The position numbers were made by a program, and so were the translations under genes. The notes under the pieces are model-generated. The model had not been told where the DNA came from. It made no database searches and saw only the letters and a list, made by a program, of their open reading frames with translations. Positions 38,042 to 50,639 of a stretch of 64,000 bases of DNA are shown here, piece by piece (positions within the stretch are counted from its first letter, which is position 1; the number at the start of each line of letters is the position of its first letter). The stretch is from Rotaria macrura (lineage: Eukaryota; Rotifera; Eurotatoria; Philodinida; Philodinidae): assembly GCA_900239685.1 (NCBI GenBank), contig OENT01000541.1, positions 36,920 to 100,919 of the forward strand. The letters are read 5' to 3'.

Positions 38042-38266
38042 TTAATTCAAAGTTATGTTATGTGCTAGGGCACTTAATTGATCAATAATATGACTATGAG
38101 GATTCAAGACAAGGTTGAGTAAACGTTTATGCAGATGTTGATATCTTTTCTTCTTTGAAACTGGTTCACCGGCATTAATTCTGCAGATCTTCGTATGAAT
38201 ATGTGAGTCTTCTTCAAAAATTAATTTGTCGATAAATTTCCATAAAGTAGGATGTGAACATTGAAA
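38042..38266 (-). pseudogene. MULE transposase C-terminal fragment
   Basis: Reading the minus strand, an open stretch of 74 codons gives SHPTLWKFIDKLIFEEDSH, INAGEPVSKKKRYQHLHKRL and HSHIIDQLSALAHNITLN followed by a stop. This resembles the C-terminal end of animal MULE transposases (HPNIWKFI..L..EQ.....I..AG pattern, from memory). The catalytic domain is missing upstream. It sits inside the 9-bp-duplication element, so the two assignments support each other. Confidence 0.65.
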
Positions 38267-38613
38267 AATACATTCTTAATAGAACCCATGCACATTTAGT
38301 TAGTTAATTTTCTTATCTGTTGTCATATACTTACTAACTTTTCAAAAATGAGCTTAGCTTGATTGGATTAAAGTATTAAAAGGCTTAAATGTGTATTAAT
38401 TACAATTCGAAAATTTTTGGATTAGACTACGTTCCATTTTTGATTTAACTCTAGAATGAGTATATTGAGCTTGAATTCAAAAAAGCTAGATTTTTTTGTT
38501 CTTCTCTTCTCCTTTCAAGCATTGTTCATGCACTGCGAATAGTCTGATATTTCGTGCGCAAGTTTCCGTGCGCAAATTTCTTCGTGCGCATCTTTCCGGA
38601 TCCCTACACTATG

Positions 38614-39399
38614 ACCCCCCTTCAGTCGAATTTAGGAATTTCCGATCCCGAGCGCTCAGACTTGAATTACTCTGAGAGTTGCATCGGACGAGTTCTCATT
38701 TGAATGTCTGTGACTCAATGAGCTATTTGTTCATAGCAAGCAATAAGGTAATGCAAAACATTGGAATGTACTAATGTTTCAAATTCTTGAACTTGATTTT
38801 TATTGATCGATTGAAGATTATTCGGAAACAATAAATATAAAAGTACACATTTCGTACTTCCTGGTTAAACTCCAACTTCTAGAAACAAAGAACATCATAT
38901 TGTTATGTTTATATTACTACTAGAAATAATTCTGTTACAGATAATTAGACATAGAAATACTTCTCTATTTCAATCATTTGTATTTCATAAAGTTCACTAG
39001 AATTTATGATCAGAGAGATTTCATTGCACTCAAATATGACAGGACAGGACAATACTTATTTATTGAGTTACGAATGATCGTCAATTCAATAGAGGTCACT
39101 AGCATAAAATCGCCGAGAATTCTTTTTCAACAAAATTGATATTTAATTTTTAATTAGCATTCTACTATTATTATAAATATCTTAAAACAATTCATTGCTC
39201 ATTTGAAATTTTGTCTTCGTGAATACCTTTGTTTGGATGTTCATCTAACAATCCAGTTTTTATTTTATTTTGTCCAACGAATGTATTCTAGCATTAATAA
39301 ACAACAACGTTAGTTTTCGAGAAATGATACTAGATGCAATCTTTGTTTTTTGTCTATATTTTAGATCTTTGTAGATTTCAATATAAAACAGCTTGAAAA
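38614..39399. other. Intergenic sequence and eS10 leader
   Basis: No gene seen. The acceptor-like tctatattttag ending at 39364 precedes the eS10 start by 35 bp and suggests a spliced 5' leader. Confidence 0.4.
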
Positions 39400-40070
39400 A
39401 TGTTGATGCCAAAAAAACATCGTACTCTTATCTATGAATACTTAATGAAAGAGGGTGTCGTTGTTGCTGAAAAAGATTTCGGTCTCGATAAACACCCAGC
39501 TATTCCAGTACCAAATATACATGTTATCAAAGCACTTCAAGTTTGTTTTATACATCATGTCATTCAAAATTTCACAATCTAATTATCACTTAATATTTTA
39601 GTCGCTTAAATCACGTAATTTGGTCAAAGAACAATTTGCTTGGCGTCACTATTACTGGTATCTAAATAACGAAGGTACCAATTTTCTACGTGAATATCTC
39701 AATTTACCACCTGAAATCGTACCAGCTACACTTAAACGACCAACACGTCCTGAAGGATCGAAGACAGCAAAACGAGGTAAGAATGACAATTGAATCAAAT
39801 TTCAACACTTGACCATTTAACATTATTCAGTTGATAATGTTCGACCAACATCACCGTCCGGTGATCAAAGTCGACAACAGTATCGTCGAACTGCATATGA
39901 CAAACAAGGCGAAGCTGGTGCTGGATCAGCTCAACCGGAATTTGTGAGTTGAACAATTCGATTTGCTTTTTATTTTCTCACACGATATTTATCGATACTT
40001 TTAGCATAGCGGCTATGGCCGAGGTCGTCAACCTCCTGGTAATCGTGGTGCTGGTCAACAACAACAATAA
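39400..40070 (+). CDS. RPS10: 40S ribosomal protein eS10
   Basis: Cytosolic small-subunit protein of 164 residues in four exons, 39400-39540, 39602-39776, 39831-39943 and 40005-40070; introns of 54-61 bp, all phases consistent. [64 protein letters not shown] and the Arg/Gly-rich tail [15 protein letters not shown] are diagnostic. Near-universal N-terminus fixes the start. A spliced leader or 5' UTR intron is suggested by an AG at 39363-39364. It is followed 209 bp downstream by eL32 on the same strand, with an AATAAA about 12 bp after the stop. Confidence 0.97.
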
Positions 40071-40279
40071 ACATAAAAGAAATAAACATAGAAAAATTTT
40101 GTTATCTTCATTAATTTGTTATTGATAACAAAGAAAAACGTCTACGGCTTAAATAAAAACAGATATTGCCGAAATGCTAGCTTTTATTTGTTGACATAAG
40201 AAGAATAAAAGAAAAGAGAAAGATCGAAATTCACAGTATACTTACCGTTCAATTGTTTTAGATCATAAATAACTAAGTG
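40071..40279 (+). other. Intercistronic gap between eS10 and eL32
   Basis: 209 bp containing AATAAA motifs soon after the eS10 stop and an acceptor (caattgttttag, AG at 40260-40261) 19 bp before the eL32 ATG. Consistent with two closely spaced transcripts or a processed ribosomal-protein operon. Confidence 0.4.
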
Positions 40280-40838
40280 ATGGCAGCTACATCGACCAAA
40301 TTACGTCCATTGGTCAAAGGGAAAATTATTAAAAAACGTACGAAAAAATTCGTTCGCCATCAAAGTGATCGTTACATTCGTCTACTCGTATGTGTTTTCG
40401 ATATTCTCTTCATAGATTGGAAAAAGAAAACAAAACACATCCTTTTTCTATTGAACACATTCTAGCCAAGTTGGCGTAAACCACGTGGTATTGACAATCG
40501 TGTCCGACGACGCTTCAAGGGTGTCTATCTAATGCCGTCAATCGGTTACGGTTCTGATAAACGTACACGTCATATGCGTCCGGATGGTTTTCGCGCATTT
40601 GTTGTCAACAATGTTAAGGTAAATTGAACTGAAATGATAAAATCTAATTATTCATGCATTTAAAATATATCTTGATTAGGAACTTGAAATGCTATTGATG
40701 CAAAATCGTAAATTTGCCGCCGAAATAGCTCACTCAGTATCAGCACCAAATCGTAAAAAGATTATCGAACGTGCTCAACAATTAGCTATCAAGGTTACAA
40801 ATCCAAATGCTCGTTTACGTGCTGAAGAAAAAGAATAA
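40280..40838 (+). CDS. RPL32: 60S ribosomal protein eL32
   Basis: Cytosolic large-subunit protein of 139 residues in three exons, 40280-40387, 40466-40618 and 40680-40838; introns of 78 and 61 bp in phase 0. Diagnostic segments are [65 protein letters not shown] and [18 protein letters not shown]. The ATG at 40280 gives [20 protein letters not shown] at about 40928 is the probable poly(A) signal. Confidence 0.97.
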
Positions 40839-42198
40839 ACCCACACAAGAGAAGAATAGCAACAACGGGAAATATCAATATACATTATTTCTTGCTTGTC
40901 TGCATTTTTTGGTTTCTCCAATATATTAATAAAAGATCTATGAGAACCAGCATAATTTGTGTTCTTTTTTGAATTTTTTTCATTCTCGATGAACTTATGA
41001 CAATCCTCATCTTCTATTTCTACAATCAATGAATATGGAAACGGTAAAGAAATCTTATGTAGTATGCAGAGATAGCTTTTCAGTCTATTCAAGAGAATGA
41101 ACTACAATGAATAGGAAAATTGAAAAGTTTCTCACACTAAACATTTTCCAATAATCTCAGATGGCAGCATAAATCCTACACAGTTTCTGTTTTAAGGCAA
41201 AGCTATTTTCCTCAATATTGAAACAGAAATACTTTCACGTGTGTGATTCCAAACTAATCTACTCAGTTTTTTCGTGTGACTACTACTAAATCGAGTCATT
41301 TCTTTTTGATTACATTGTACTTTTTTTAAAATATAGTACGAGAGTCAAACTGTAATGATACTTTTAGTGTACAATACTCCCGACGGTTGTGATTATGTCG
41401 AATTCTAATATCCAATAATTGCGTTGATTTCAGCGAGAGAAAAGAAATTCGAAAATCTTTAGTTAGACTTCAAAATTAACTTATGAATTTGAGTTATAAA
41501 GCATCTATGTTTTTTAAAAATATCTTTCATTCTTTTGTCATTTATAATCGAATGAAAAGCAGAAAAAAGAACACTATTAGGCAGCTCGAATGATATATAG
41601 TATCAAGGATCTTATGACTGATATAGCAAGTCAAATTCAAGCTTTAATGACGTCAGTATTGTCTAGAGATAAGTATATCAATATTCGAAGTCAATCCTAA
41701 CATTTCATACACCTATCAACATCTGTCTATCTTTAGAATTCTTTTAATTCTGATGAGCTATATTCTAGAGATTTGCTTTAGAAGAACTTTAAAAGTAAAT
41801 TGAGCAACACGAAATATGTTCTATAGAAAAGTTTATTCAATAGAGTCATTTAAATTGACAGAAAATTTCGAGGAGACCTTTCTCTTGAAAAGTGAACGGT
41901 GATGATAGGCAATTGCATAAATTTTATGATTTTGACTTGCAGTGTTAATTTATATCAGTAACAGGTCGTCTCACAACTACTATTTAATTGTAGGTTTTGA
42001 TTATTCTAATGAGAGCAGGAAGTTATAGAAAATCTTCTACACTAGCAAAATGTTTGTTGAAGTTTGATTAATTATATTTACTATATACGTCGAAACAGCA
42101 AGTTAATATTTAACGATTTCAGTCGGGGTGTCTTCTTCGATGTAAAGATAGAAACTATTATTAGAATACATATTTAACGTATTTCATTATTGTTCTAG
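40839..42198. other. Intergenic region, no gene seen
   Basis: After the eL32 3' UTR no exon or repeat is recognised. It ends in the acceptor-like ttattgttctag directly abutting the ATG of the next gene. Confidence 0.4.
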
Positions 42199-42642
42199 AT
42201 GAATCGTTCATTACTATCTCTTACACGTTGTTCACCCTCAATAAACTTCATTTCTTATCGTACGAAAACTCACACATGGCTTAAATATAAAGAAAATAAA
42301 GATTTTATTCCCCAACTCGATGCAAATGATATAGGTGAACATCAAGGTTCACCACATGTTCAGGAACGTTTCTTTCGACTTGGATGGGGCGGTTATGTAC
42401 ATCCACAAAAGCAACGACGCTTATTTACATTTAAAAAACCCAATGAACAAAATCAACACGAAGATATGCATGTTATGGCAGCTAATCGTCGATGTAAAAT
42501 ACTTGAGAAAATGTGTGATAATAAATATAAAAAACGTTTGTATCTGGTTGATCCACAATGGAAAATCTATGATCCCTATCATCGTCGTTGGAATATGAAT
42601 CACATACCAGATCAAGAGCATGATCAACGACAATATCCATAG
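42199..42642 (+). CDS. MRPL35: Mitochondrial ribosomal protein bL35m
   Basis: Intronless 147-residue basic protein. The N-terminus MNRSLLSLTRCSPSINFISY is Ser/Arg/Leu rich without acids, as in a mitochondrial presequence. The body matches remembered animal MRPL35: ERFFRLGWGGYVHPQKQRRLFTFKK corresponds to the RFKRL-WG-WIR-K-LFKK core, and NRRCKILEKMCDNKYKKRLYLVDP with YDPYHRRW corresponds to the human NKTQSKLLDKM, WKRRNWYVDDPY and KYHDR region. It should sit in the mitoribosomal large subunit. The match is by pattern memory only. An acceptor-like AG (42197-42198) is immediately upstream of the ATG, leaving almost no genomic 5' UTR unless a leader is spliced on. Confidence 0.72.
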   Translation: MNRSLLSLTRCSPSINFISYRTKTHTWLKYKENKDFIPQLDANDIGEHQGSPHVQERFFRLGWGGYVHPQKQRRLFTFKKPNEQNQHEDMHVMAANRRCKILEKMCDNKYKKRLYLVDPQWKIYDPYHRRWNMNHIPDQEHDQRQYP

Positions 42643-43093
42643 GAAATCATTTTCATTTTTCTAGTTAGTTTTTTCTCGTTCCTTTGTTAACACAAACTTT
42701 TTGTTCTGTTGCTATTTCAACGTATATATATTTATATCTATACACAAGATAAAACTGAGTGTGTTATCAGTATCTGTTACTTATTTCTACACCGATGCTT
42801 AAAAAAAGAAGTGACTAACAAGAGGCAAAAAAATGAAACGAACATGTTTTGAAAGTAAGATTTGTGTTAAAGTTAACGAAGAGAAATTTCACTTGAATTT
42901 TATTCAAGATGCATATACATTGAAGTGTATGATTTTGATTACATGAAAAATAAAAAGAGTGGAGTTACTAGAAAATGAATATACAGATTTTGTCTAATGT
43001 TAAACACTCGAGCGAACCGTTTGAATAGAAATGATTTCCACTATTTTAGATATCAACTAATTCTTTTCTTTTTACGTCGAAAAAACTGCATTT
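42643..43093. other. bL35m 3' UTR and SNX upstream region
   Basis: No gene seen. Contains the presumed SNX5/6 promoter and leader. Confidence 0.35.
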
Positions 43094-46000
43094 ATGCTTG
43101 TAAGTATTTTAAATGCATTAAAAGTGATCTCTTGTAAATGTTGATTGTTTTAGCACGAAGCTGAAAGCACAGACGCGGCCAGTAACAAGGTACATTATTA
43201 TATTTACTCTAGGTGAAATTAATTTCTTCTTCATACCCAATAGCAACGTGCTGATACGGTCGATCTTAGTGAAAGCGATTTACAAATTGATATATCAGAT
43301 GCATTAAGCGAAAAGGAAAAAGTTAAATTTACCGTTCATACGAAAGTAGGCTATTATGAATATATATTGATTCGAAAGTTTTTCCTTGTTTTTCAATAGA
43401 CTAAATTACCAGCATTTCAAGAATCAGAATTTAATGTTTCTCGTCAACATGAAGAATTCATTTGGTTACATGACCGTTTCAATGAGAATGAAGAATATGC
43501 AGGTTTAATTGTAAGAATAAAACAAAACACGATATTGATCACTTGTCTGAAATAGAAATACTGAAAACGGAAGCGGTTGTCTTCTACTAATAACTGTGTT
43601 AGAAATCGAATTCTTAATAGTTAATGATTAGTCCAGACTATTCGTGCCTGGTAATATTAGAAATAGAACTTTAAAAGACAACAACATCTCTTGACTCACT
43701 ATCCATAATTACTTCGAAGTAAAACTTATCGTTTTGTCTAAATAGAAATTTAGATTTTTTGTCTGAACTACTTTTGTACAAATAATACCGAATTTCATAT
43801 CAAACATCAAACTTTATATCTATGACAAGCAAAATAGACTGCTTTGTTCGATATGTAAACCTAATAAATACTTGATCAGTTGAATGGTTGCCTCTCGAAG
43901 TTTGATTATTTTTTAAAGTTTCTATAAAGAGATAGATAGGATTCTTCGTAGAAGAAACTTAGCTCTACGGTAGTAATTTAATTAAAAACATTATTTGACT
44001 CTCAAAATGTGCAAACAGTTTCAATTGCTCAAACAAACTTTCTCAAATCTCTACTATGTAAATACTCGTGGTTTTCTAGTAACAACTGTTTGAACATGAT
44101 CATGTATAAAAAGATCACATCTGTTCTCATCTTAACATCATCATATGGTCTAAGCTATACAAAAATGAACCAAAATAGTATTCACTATCATCAGTATATT
44201 CAAAAAATCTTATCATAGTTATCTACACTTGACATTCCAAAAGAGAAATTCTATACACGTACTCACACAGAACGAAAATAGTTAATTTCAACAGACTATC
44301 TTTGACTCTAGTCAATATTGTCTTCAAGTTTCATAAAGATGAATGAATATTTTCATCTAAGATTTTGACACTATTGATGAAAATGAACGACAAATTATTC
44401 GATAAAATCCTTAACAGCAATATTGAACTGATTATGCGATCGTTATATTTCAATTAAGATGACAATAGTTGCTACTATTGACACTAACATCGTCAAAGGT
44501 GATTCCAATGAAATATTTATTTTATTACAACCTTTAAAATGAAGAACATATACGCAGATTTATTCATTTTTAGACACATCATTTTCAATAGACATTTAGG
44601 TTGTTTATTTCTATAGTAATCCAACACTTCATATAGATGCACTTGCGTTTGTTTTCATTCATGTTTAAGAGAATGATTAATTTTTTAAAAGTTTAGTTTA
44701 AATAATATACTTACATATTATCTGAATACACTCTGGTATCACATTGTGTTGAAATTTAATTATTGAATATTTAGATTCCACCTGCTCCACCACGACCTGA
44801 TTTTGATTCATCACGTGCTAAATTACAAAAGCTAAGTGATAGTGAAAGTATTCTTACAAAAGAAGAATATGATAAAATGAAACAAGAACTTGAAGCGTAT
44901 GTTTATAAGAATAAATCTTACTTATTCGTTGATCTCTCTTGTCTTCTTCGTTTTTTTTTTCGTTCTGATTTAATCTAGTGAATATTTAGCTATGTTTAAA
45001 AAGACTGTTTCAATGCATGAAGTATTTCTTCAACGACTTGCTGCTCATCCGATTTTACGAAACGATAATAATTTTCGTGTCTTTCTTGAATATAAAGAAG
45101 ATGTAAAAGAATGAATTTAGAAAAGAAATTTATTTCTTAGACACATTCGTTTTTCTAGCTAAGTGTTCGTGGAAAAAATGCTAAAGAACAACTTGCTGGT
45201 TTCTTCAAAACAATTACGAAAACAGCTGATGAAGTACTACTAGCCAATCAAAAAGTTAATATCGAACGAATGTTTCTTTTCTGTTTTGCTATTTAAAAAC
45301 ATCTGTTTTCATTTAGGAAAACGATGAATTTTTCGAACGTCAAAAACAATTCCTTTTAACTTACAATACCAAAATCAAAGATGCTACAAATGCTGCCGAT
45401 AAATCAACTCGAGCGCATAAAAGTAAGGCATATCTTCTAAAAAGAGAATACTCAATCAATATTCAAGAAAGCTTAAACGTGATTTATGTTGATGAAACTT
45501 TCATAGAACTATGACGATTCGTTCGAATCATTTCCGGCATTAACTACTAATATTTAATTCTGAATTTCGTGCAAATCGAATACTATATTTGTCAGAATAG
45601 AATAGAAGATTGTTTGTATGAAAACCTGAAGAAAAATGACAGATTAGCATTGAAGTTGATGAACTATCCGCGCTAAGTAGAAGCCATTGGGATCCTATAT
45701 TTTCCGACGTGATCAAACTACACTGTGAGACTCTTGGTAGAAGTTTCGAATTCGGTTGAGATATATTTTTTCGACTTTGATTTTGATTAACGATTATTTT
45801 GAGACGTTCAGATGAACAATCGGCTGGATGATTTTCATTGTGAATGTGATAGCACCCTACTGAAGATTTTTATTTATCTATGCATCTTTTGTAACATGAA
45901 AGAAAAATGTTTCATGTATTTTCTCACCGGTAACATAAATTCTACGCACAGTTTGCAAGAAAAATTCATCAATTGCACGATGCTAGTTAGTAGTTCTCTT

Positions 46001-47303
46001 CGATGAGACGGTACAAAAAACTCAAAATTGAAGAGTGTTCATTGTAACTAGTTCAATTCAAATTCATGAATGGACTCGTCACTGTGAAAATAAATAAGCT
46101 CTTGTGATAATCCAAAACATGAACAGAATCGATCGTTCTTTACGTTGAAATCGGGACGATATTGTTGATGTTATGGTATTCCCCAGTAGTTTTATTCATT
46201 GTTATCCTTCGATAGAATCGAGCATGAATCATAGTTGATCAAAAACGATTATAAATATCACATACTTCAACCGTGGACTAGTATGATTGAAGAATTGATT
46301 TGTATAAAAGATGTTGAATATATTGAACTTCAACGTTCTCCTTCACAGACGAAATTCAGCACAATAAAGTAGTCTCTCGAATAATGCAGTATTATTACCA
46401 TTCTTTAAAAAAGATCGATCAATACTTACAGATAGGGATCTTTTCAGTCCTACTAAAGTCTCAATAGAACTTAGTCAAAATCAGAAAATTAACCTCTTGA
46501 CTAACAATGTCTTCAAATGCAATTTATTTAGCTGTTGTCGATACATATATTAAATTATCAAGTGGTTTTAATACATTATCAACAGCGGATAAGAGTGATT
46601 TAGCAAGGTTGAAAAAAAAACACAAAAGATTTATCGATGAAGAATCAATGATTTCTGTTTTCATTTAGATATCTGTTAATATGTGCGGATCTTTTTGAAA
46701 AAGCTCGAGTAATTAAATCTACTTTTCTCAATTTGGTTGCATGTTTTTAAATTGTTACTAACTTTTGTAGAAACTAGAATCACGTGTACAATCGGACATG
46801 GATCTTAAATTATCGGACACATTGAGATACTATATGCGTGATTCGAAAGCAGCACTTGATTTAATGTATCGTCGTTCGCGTTGTTTAGCTGATTTTGAAA
46901 CGGCAAATAAAAATTTAGATCGTGCAAGATTAAAAAATAAGGAAGTTCAACAAGCAGAAACAGCACAACAAAATATTAAGACGAAGTTTGAAAGCATATC
47001 CGAAAAAGCCAAAGAAGGTAATACAAAAAATAAATGATTCGTATAATTTTAAACGAGGAAACTCAACGAACAACGAGATGGTACGTTTTCTATTTTTCTA
47101 GAATTGAATGATTTTAAAACACGACGAGTACAAATGTTCCGTAAGAATCTAATTGAATTAACTGAACTTCAAATAAAACATGCTAAAGTAACAAGAAGAA
47201 ATTGATATTTATGAATAATTAGTTAATGTTTTGTTTTTCATCTATTCAGGCTCAAATTCAAATGATTAAAGGTGTTGTACAACAAACCGAGACACTCTCA
47301 TAA
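43094..47303 (+). CDS. SNX5/SNX6: Sorting nexin 5/6 homologue (PX-BAR, retromer/ESCPE-1)
   Basis: Binds endosomal membranes and pairs with SNX1/2 in retrograde sorting. Thirteen exons: 43094-43099, 43154-43189, 43244-43345, 43400-43510, 44775-44896, 44979-45102, 45159-45254, 45317-45422, 46532-46607, 46669-46708, 46771-47017, 47102-47187 and 47250-47303. Phases close to 401 residues (human SNX5 404, SNX6 406). The PX domain has [51 protein letters not shown] and [37 protein letters not shown] starts the BAR region; [20 protein letters not shown] and [20 protein letters not shown] end it. The six-base first coding exon (ATG CTT) is the least certain part. Two introns (1264 and 1109 bp) are far longer than the others; I found no transposon ends in them. 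Confidence 0.93.
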
Positions 47304-48836
47304 ATTATGTTCTAGTGTTCTAAACTCTGTGATTCAACGTATGAAAATGTTCCTACTTTCGTTTAAGTGAATATATAATCTATGGTCGATTGTTTGCTTT
47401 TCTGTATATTATTTATTGGTAATTTTCTTTATTGTAATTGTATTTTATTTATTCTCGTCAAATTGTTAAACATCGTTAGGTGATATATTTCTATTATTGA
47501 GTATCTATTTATAAAAAGAATAAAAAGTATCTAATTGTGCAATGAATCAACTGTTTTAATCAAATAGAAATCAATTAGTTTTTATTCTCAATATAATTAA
47601 AGACATGGATTGATGAAAGCAAGTATTTTGAGAATTTTTCAATCCAATGTTTTCTTCGATCTATAAATACAAATAGCCAAGTAAGATATCTTCTCTCTTC
47701 TCATACGATTGAATCAAGAGACTGCTTAGTGAATAGAAAACACATTTTGCAACTAAACGATGTAGTTCGTTATCTATCTTTTAACTAACCAGTCGATTTC
47801 TAAGTCAGATATATTAAAAAGAAGCAATAGTAATACAAAAAACACTGAAATGATAACGGCACGTTTGTGTTATTTCATCATTAGTGAGACACATACGCTC
47901 AATTTTCATTTCATTATTCGTTCGGAAATGGGAATCAGTGACGATTTGTCTACTATAACAAGAAGATATCCATAGATAGAATTTCACCGTATATCGATAA
48001 ATTCTGTTATGATGCGTACGAAAAAATGGATCGTGAACAGCAGCTCTATCTATTACTAAAATTTTAGTGATTTTTGTATAGAAAAAATCGTCTTGCAATG
48101 TGTAGAGAATGTGAATGATTTTTTGCAGTCGAAATGCAAACACAAGTTTGATTGATAAGAAATTTTCTTCATGATGCCTGAATAAATCTCTCTTTACATA
48201 TTGATATTTTCAAAGTATGAGCTATTGTAACTCGAAGATTACTGTGTTTTTATGTGTAAAAGTTCTACATTTATTCATTTAACTCTTGCGACATGCGAAA
48301 GAAATCTGTGTAAAGGCCACAAGGTCGGCAATCGACAGGACAATAATTTGTTTAAATGCATTTCGAAGGAAATAATTTATCATTTCAAGAAAATCATCTC
48401 TACTTCATAAAATAAGAAAATTGCATACGTTGGTCGTAATACGTTTAAACGATGAAATGAAACATGTGTCTATGCTATATCTAAGCTCGATACAAACTTA
48501 CAAATAGTACGCTCATTAGAAATATATCAAATGCAACATTCAATTGTGTGAATGAAAATTTTCCATCACAAGTAATACTACAACTATAAAATTAGTAGAT
48601 AAGATATTTTAGAGATCTCTTACGCATTGAATACTAAGTTCGTATCAACATTTTCTCGATGCATGCATTGTAACAGATTTATAAGACTTATGAGAGAAAT
48701 CGATACTACAAAAATTCTTGATATTCTGAGAAATAACATTTTTTAGAAATTTTCTTCTATTTATTTTACATCAGTATTCAAAATAGTCATTTTTCAAACA
48801 CTGATTTCCAATATTTATCTTATGTTTGTTTCTAGA
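47304..48836. other. Intergenic region, no gene seen
   Basis: No recognisable exon. It ends in gtttctag (AG at 48834-48835) one base before the ATG of the SET-domain gene. Confidence 0.4.
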
Positions 48837-50639
48837 ATGAAGCGTCATGCAGAATCGAACGGCGACGATGACGTACTGATCGAAACTCAACGTCTGAAAC
48901 TGAATCCTGTATGTAGTTAGTTGTTCTTAAATATATCTAAAATTCCACAGAGAATAACTAGAGCAATGTTTGTCTTCATCGGCGACTGAATTGATAAGTC
49001 GAGTATTCCCATAGGATGTTTAACCGTTTGTTTTTTGAAAATTTCATTTGATATGTACATATTAATAAAAAGTCGGCATCGACTAATTTTTTTTTGTGAT
49101 CTATTGAAACATTCGACGAATAATATCTATCACATTGATAAATCGTTTCAGTCCACAAACTGAATACAAGCAACACAGGCTAACATACAGATTGGCTGTG
49201 ATTACTGTAGAAATCATAGGTTTTTCTCTTCGTAAAACACAATATTAAAATAAACACTGTCACACATTGAACAGTACTGTTTCTATACAATCTAGTATCT
49301 TAAATGAATCGCTTCATAAAAATAGATCAAACTAAAATATCTTATGATTTTAGGATGAGGAGCGTTTGGATATATTTAAAAATTGGCTCAATAAACACGA
49401 CGTTACATGGAACAATGTTGATATTCGTCCATCTATACTTTATAAAGGATTTTCAGTATATTGTACATCATCACAAGAACTTCCAAATATTCAAATTCCT
49501 TCTGAATTATTAATGTCAAATCAATCAGTAAAAGATAGTTCAACATTTGTGCAACCAACATCTGATATACTAGATCAAGCTGAGCAACACATTGATCAAG
49601 AAACACTTATTCTATCACTCTTTCTTTTACATGAACGTTCAAAAGGTTCTGAATCTCATTGGTACCCATACATACAACTGCTACCAACAACATTTACCAC
49701 TTCATTATTTCATAGAGAAAATTATGTTGAAAATACATCGGTATTTTATCTAACAGAAACAATGCGTCAATCCATGAGTGACATGTGGAATCTCGTTGGT
49801 TTAAGTTCTTTTCAATTAGAAGATTTTCTTTGGGCATATACAATAATTACTAGTCGAGCTTTCAAATTAACTAATCTTGGCACTGTACTTATCCCACTAG
49901 CTGACCTTGCTAATCATGTATCATTTGCAGATGAAGCAAATCTATATTCTATGGGTATTAATAAAGACACCAACAAGTTTGTTTTAAAAGCAACTGATAA
50001 GAAAATCGTCGATGGTGAAGAATTATGTTTAAAATATAATAGTGAATTAGCTAATTGGCAACTTTTACTTTACTATGGATTTACCATAGAGAATAATCCG
50101 TCCGATTCGATTTTACTCGAATTAAAGTTAAATCCAACTGATACTTATGAAATGGAAATGAAAAAAATGTTGTTACTCAATCTAAGTATATGAATTCTCG
50201 TTTTATTGATTCTACGTAGAGTTTTTCCAACTATTGCGGTTTGTTTTTAATTGTAACAGGTGATGATCTATGTCTAGATCATGAACTTCAAATAACCGAA
50301 ACCGAACCAATTATAAGTGACAATTTATTAGCTACTCTCCGTTTAATCGTTGCATCAGCAGAAGAATTAGAACAATTCAATATTGCTAATTTAGATGAAT
50401 TACTAATATCGAGAGTTAGTCTTGATAACGAACGACGAGTATTAAACACATTGTCAAAACTTCTCAATGAATTTCAAGAAACATCATATACTACATCATT
50501 AGAACAGAATCTCAAACAATTACAAGGCAATCACTTAAACGATGATGAACGATATTCATTGATTTATTTAATTGGTCAAAAACAGATTTTAGACAAAGCT
50601 CTACGTTGGGTTGATAATTCTTTTTCTCAATTAAAATAA
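48837..50639 (+). CDS. SET-domain methyltransferase of the SETD3/SETD4-RLSMT group
   Basis: Three exons, 48837-48908, 49354-50185 and 50260-50639, give 427 residues. The split SET architecture is visible: an N-terminal SET piece (DEERLDIFKNWLNKH, followed by ILYKGFSVYC), a helical insert with SHWYPYIQLLP and FLWAYTIITSRAFKL, then LIPLADLANHVSFADEANLY (SAM and substrate pocket; animal SETD3 has a D-x-x-NH pattern) and DGEELCLKYNSELANWQLLLYYGF, the post-motif with Tyr. The C-terminal helical part matches the Rubisco-LSMT substrate-binding domain. SETD3 methylates actin His73 and SETD4 lysines; length (427) is nearer SETD4 (about 440), but I cannot decide which. The classical GxG of the N-terminal SET motif reads KGFSVY, which is degenerate. 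The first intron is 445 bp. Confidence 0.85.

Larger units (their letters stand above)
37718..38604 (-). mobile_element. Mutator-like (MULE) element remnant with GCGCAC subterminal arrays
   Basis: An 887-bp element flanked by a perfect 9-bp duplication, tacactatg (37709-37717 and 38605-38613), the size typical of Mutator-like elements. The left end GGGTCTAGGAAAGAAGCGCA pairs with the right end, whose reverse complement reads GGGATCCGGAAAGATGCGCA. About 130 bp of the left end is a tandem array of GCGCACGGAAACTT and GCGCACGAGGAAACTT units; the right end carries three inverted units. The interior minus strand encodes a transposase C-terminus. The perfect duplication points to a fairly recent insertion of an already shortened copy. 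Confidence 0.75.

Noticed and set aside
37709-38613. Short plus-strand frame through the GCGCAC array (ETCARK-type repeats)
   Set aside because: A by-product of translating the tandem repeat; the region is a transposon terminus.
41750-41757. CTGATGAG, the first half of a hammerhead ribozyme core
   Set aside because: No CGAAAC partner at suitable distance and no flanking stems.
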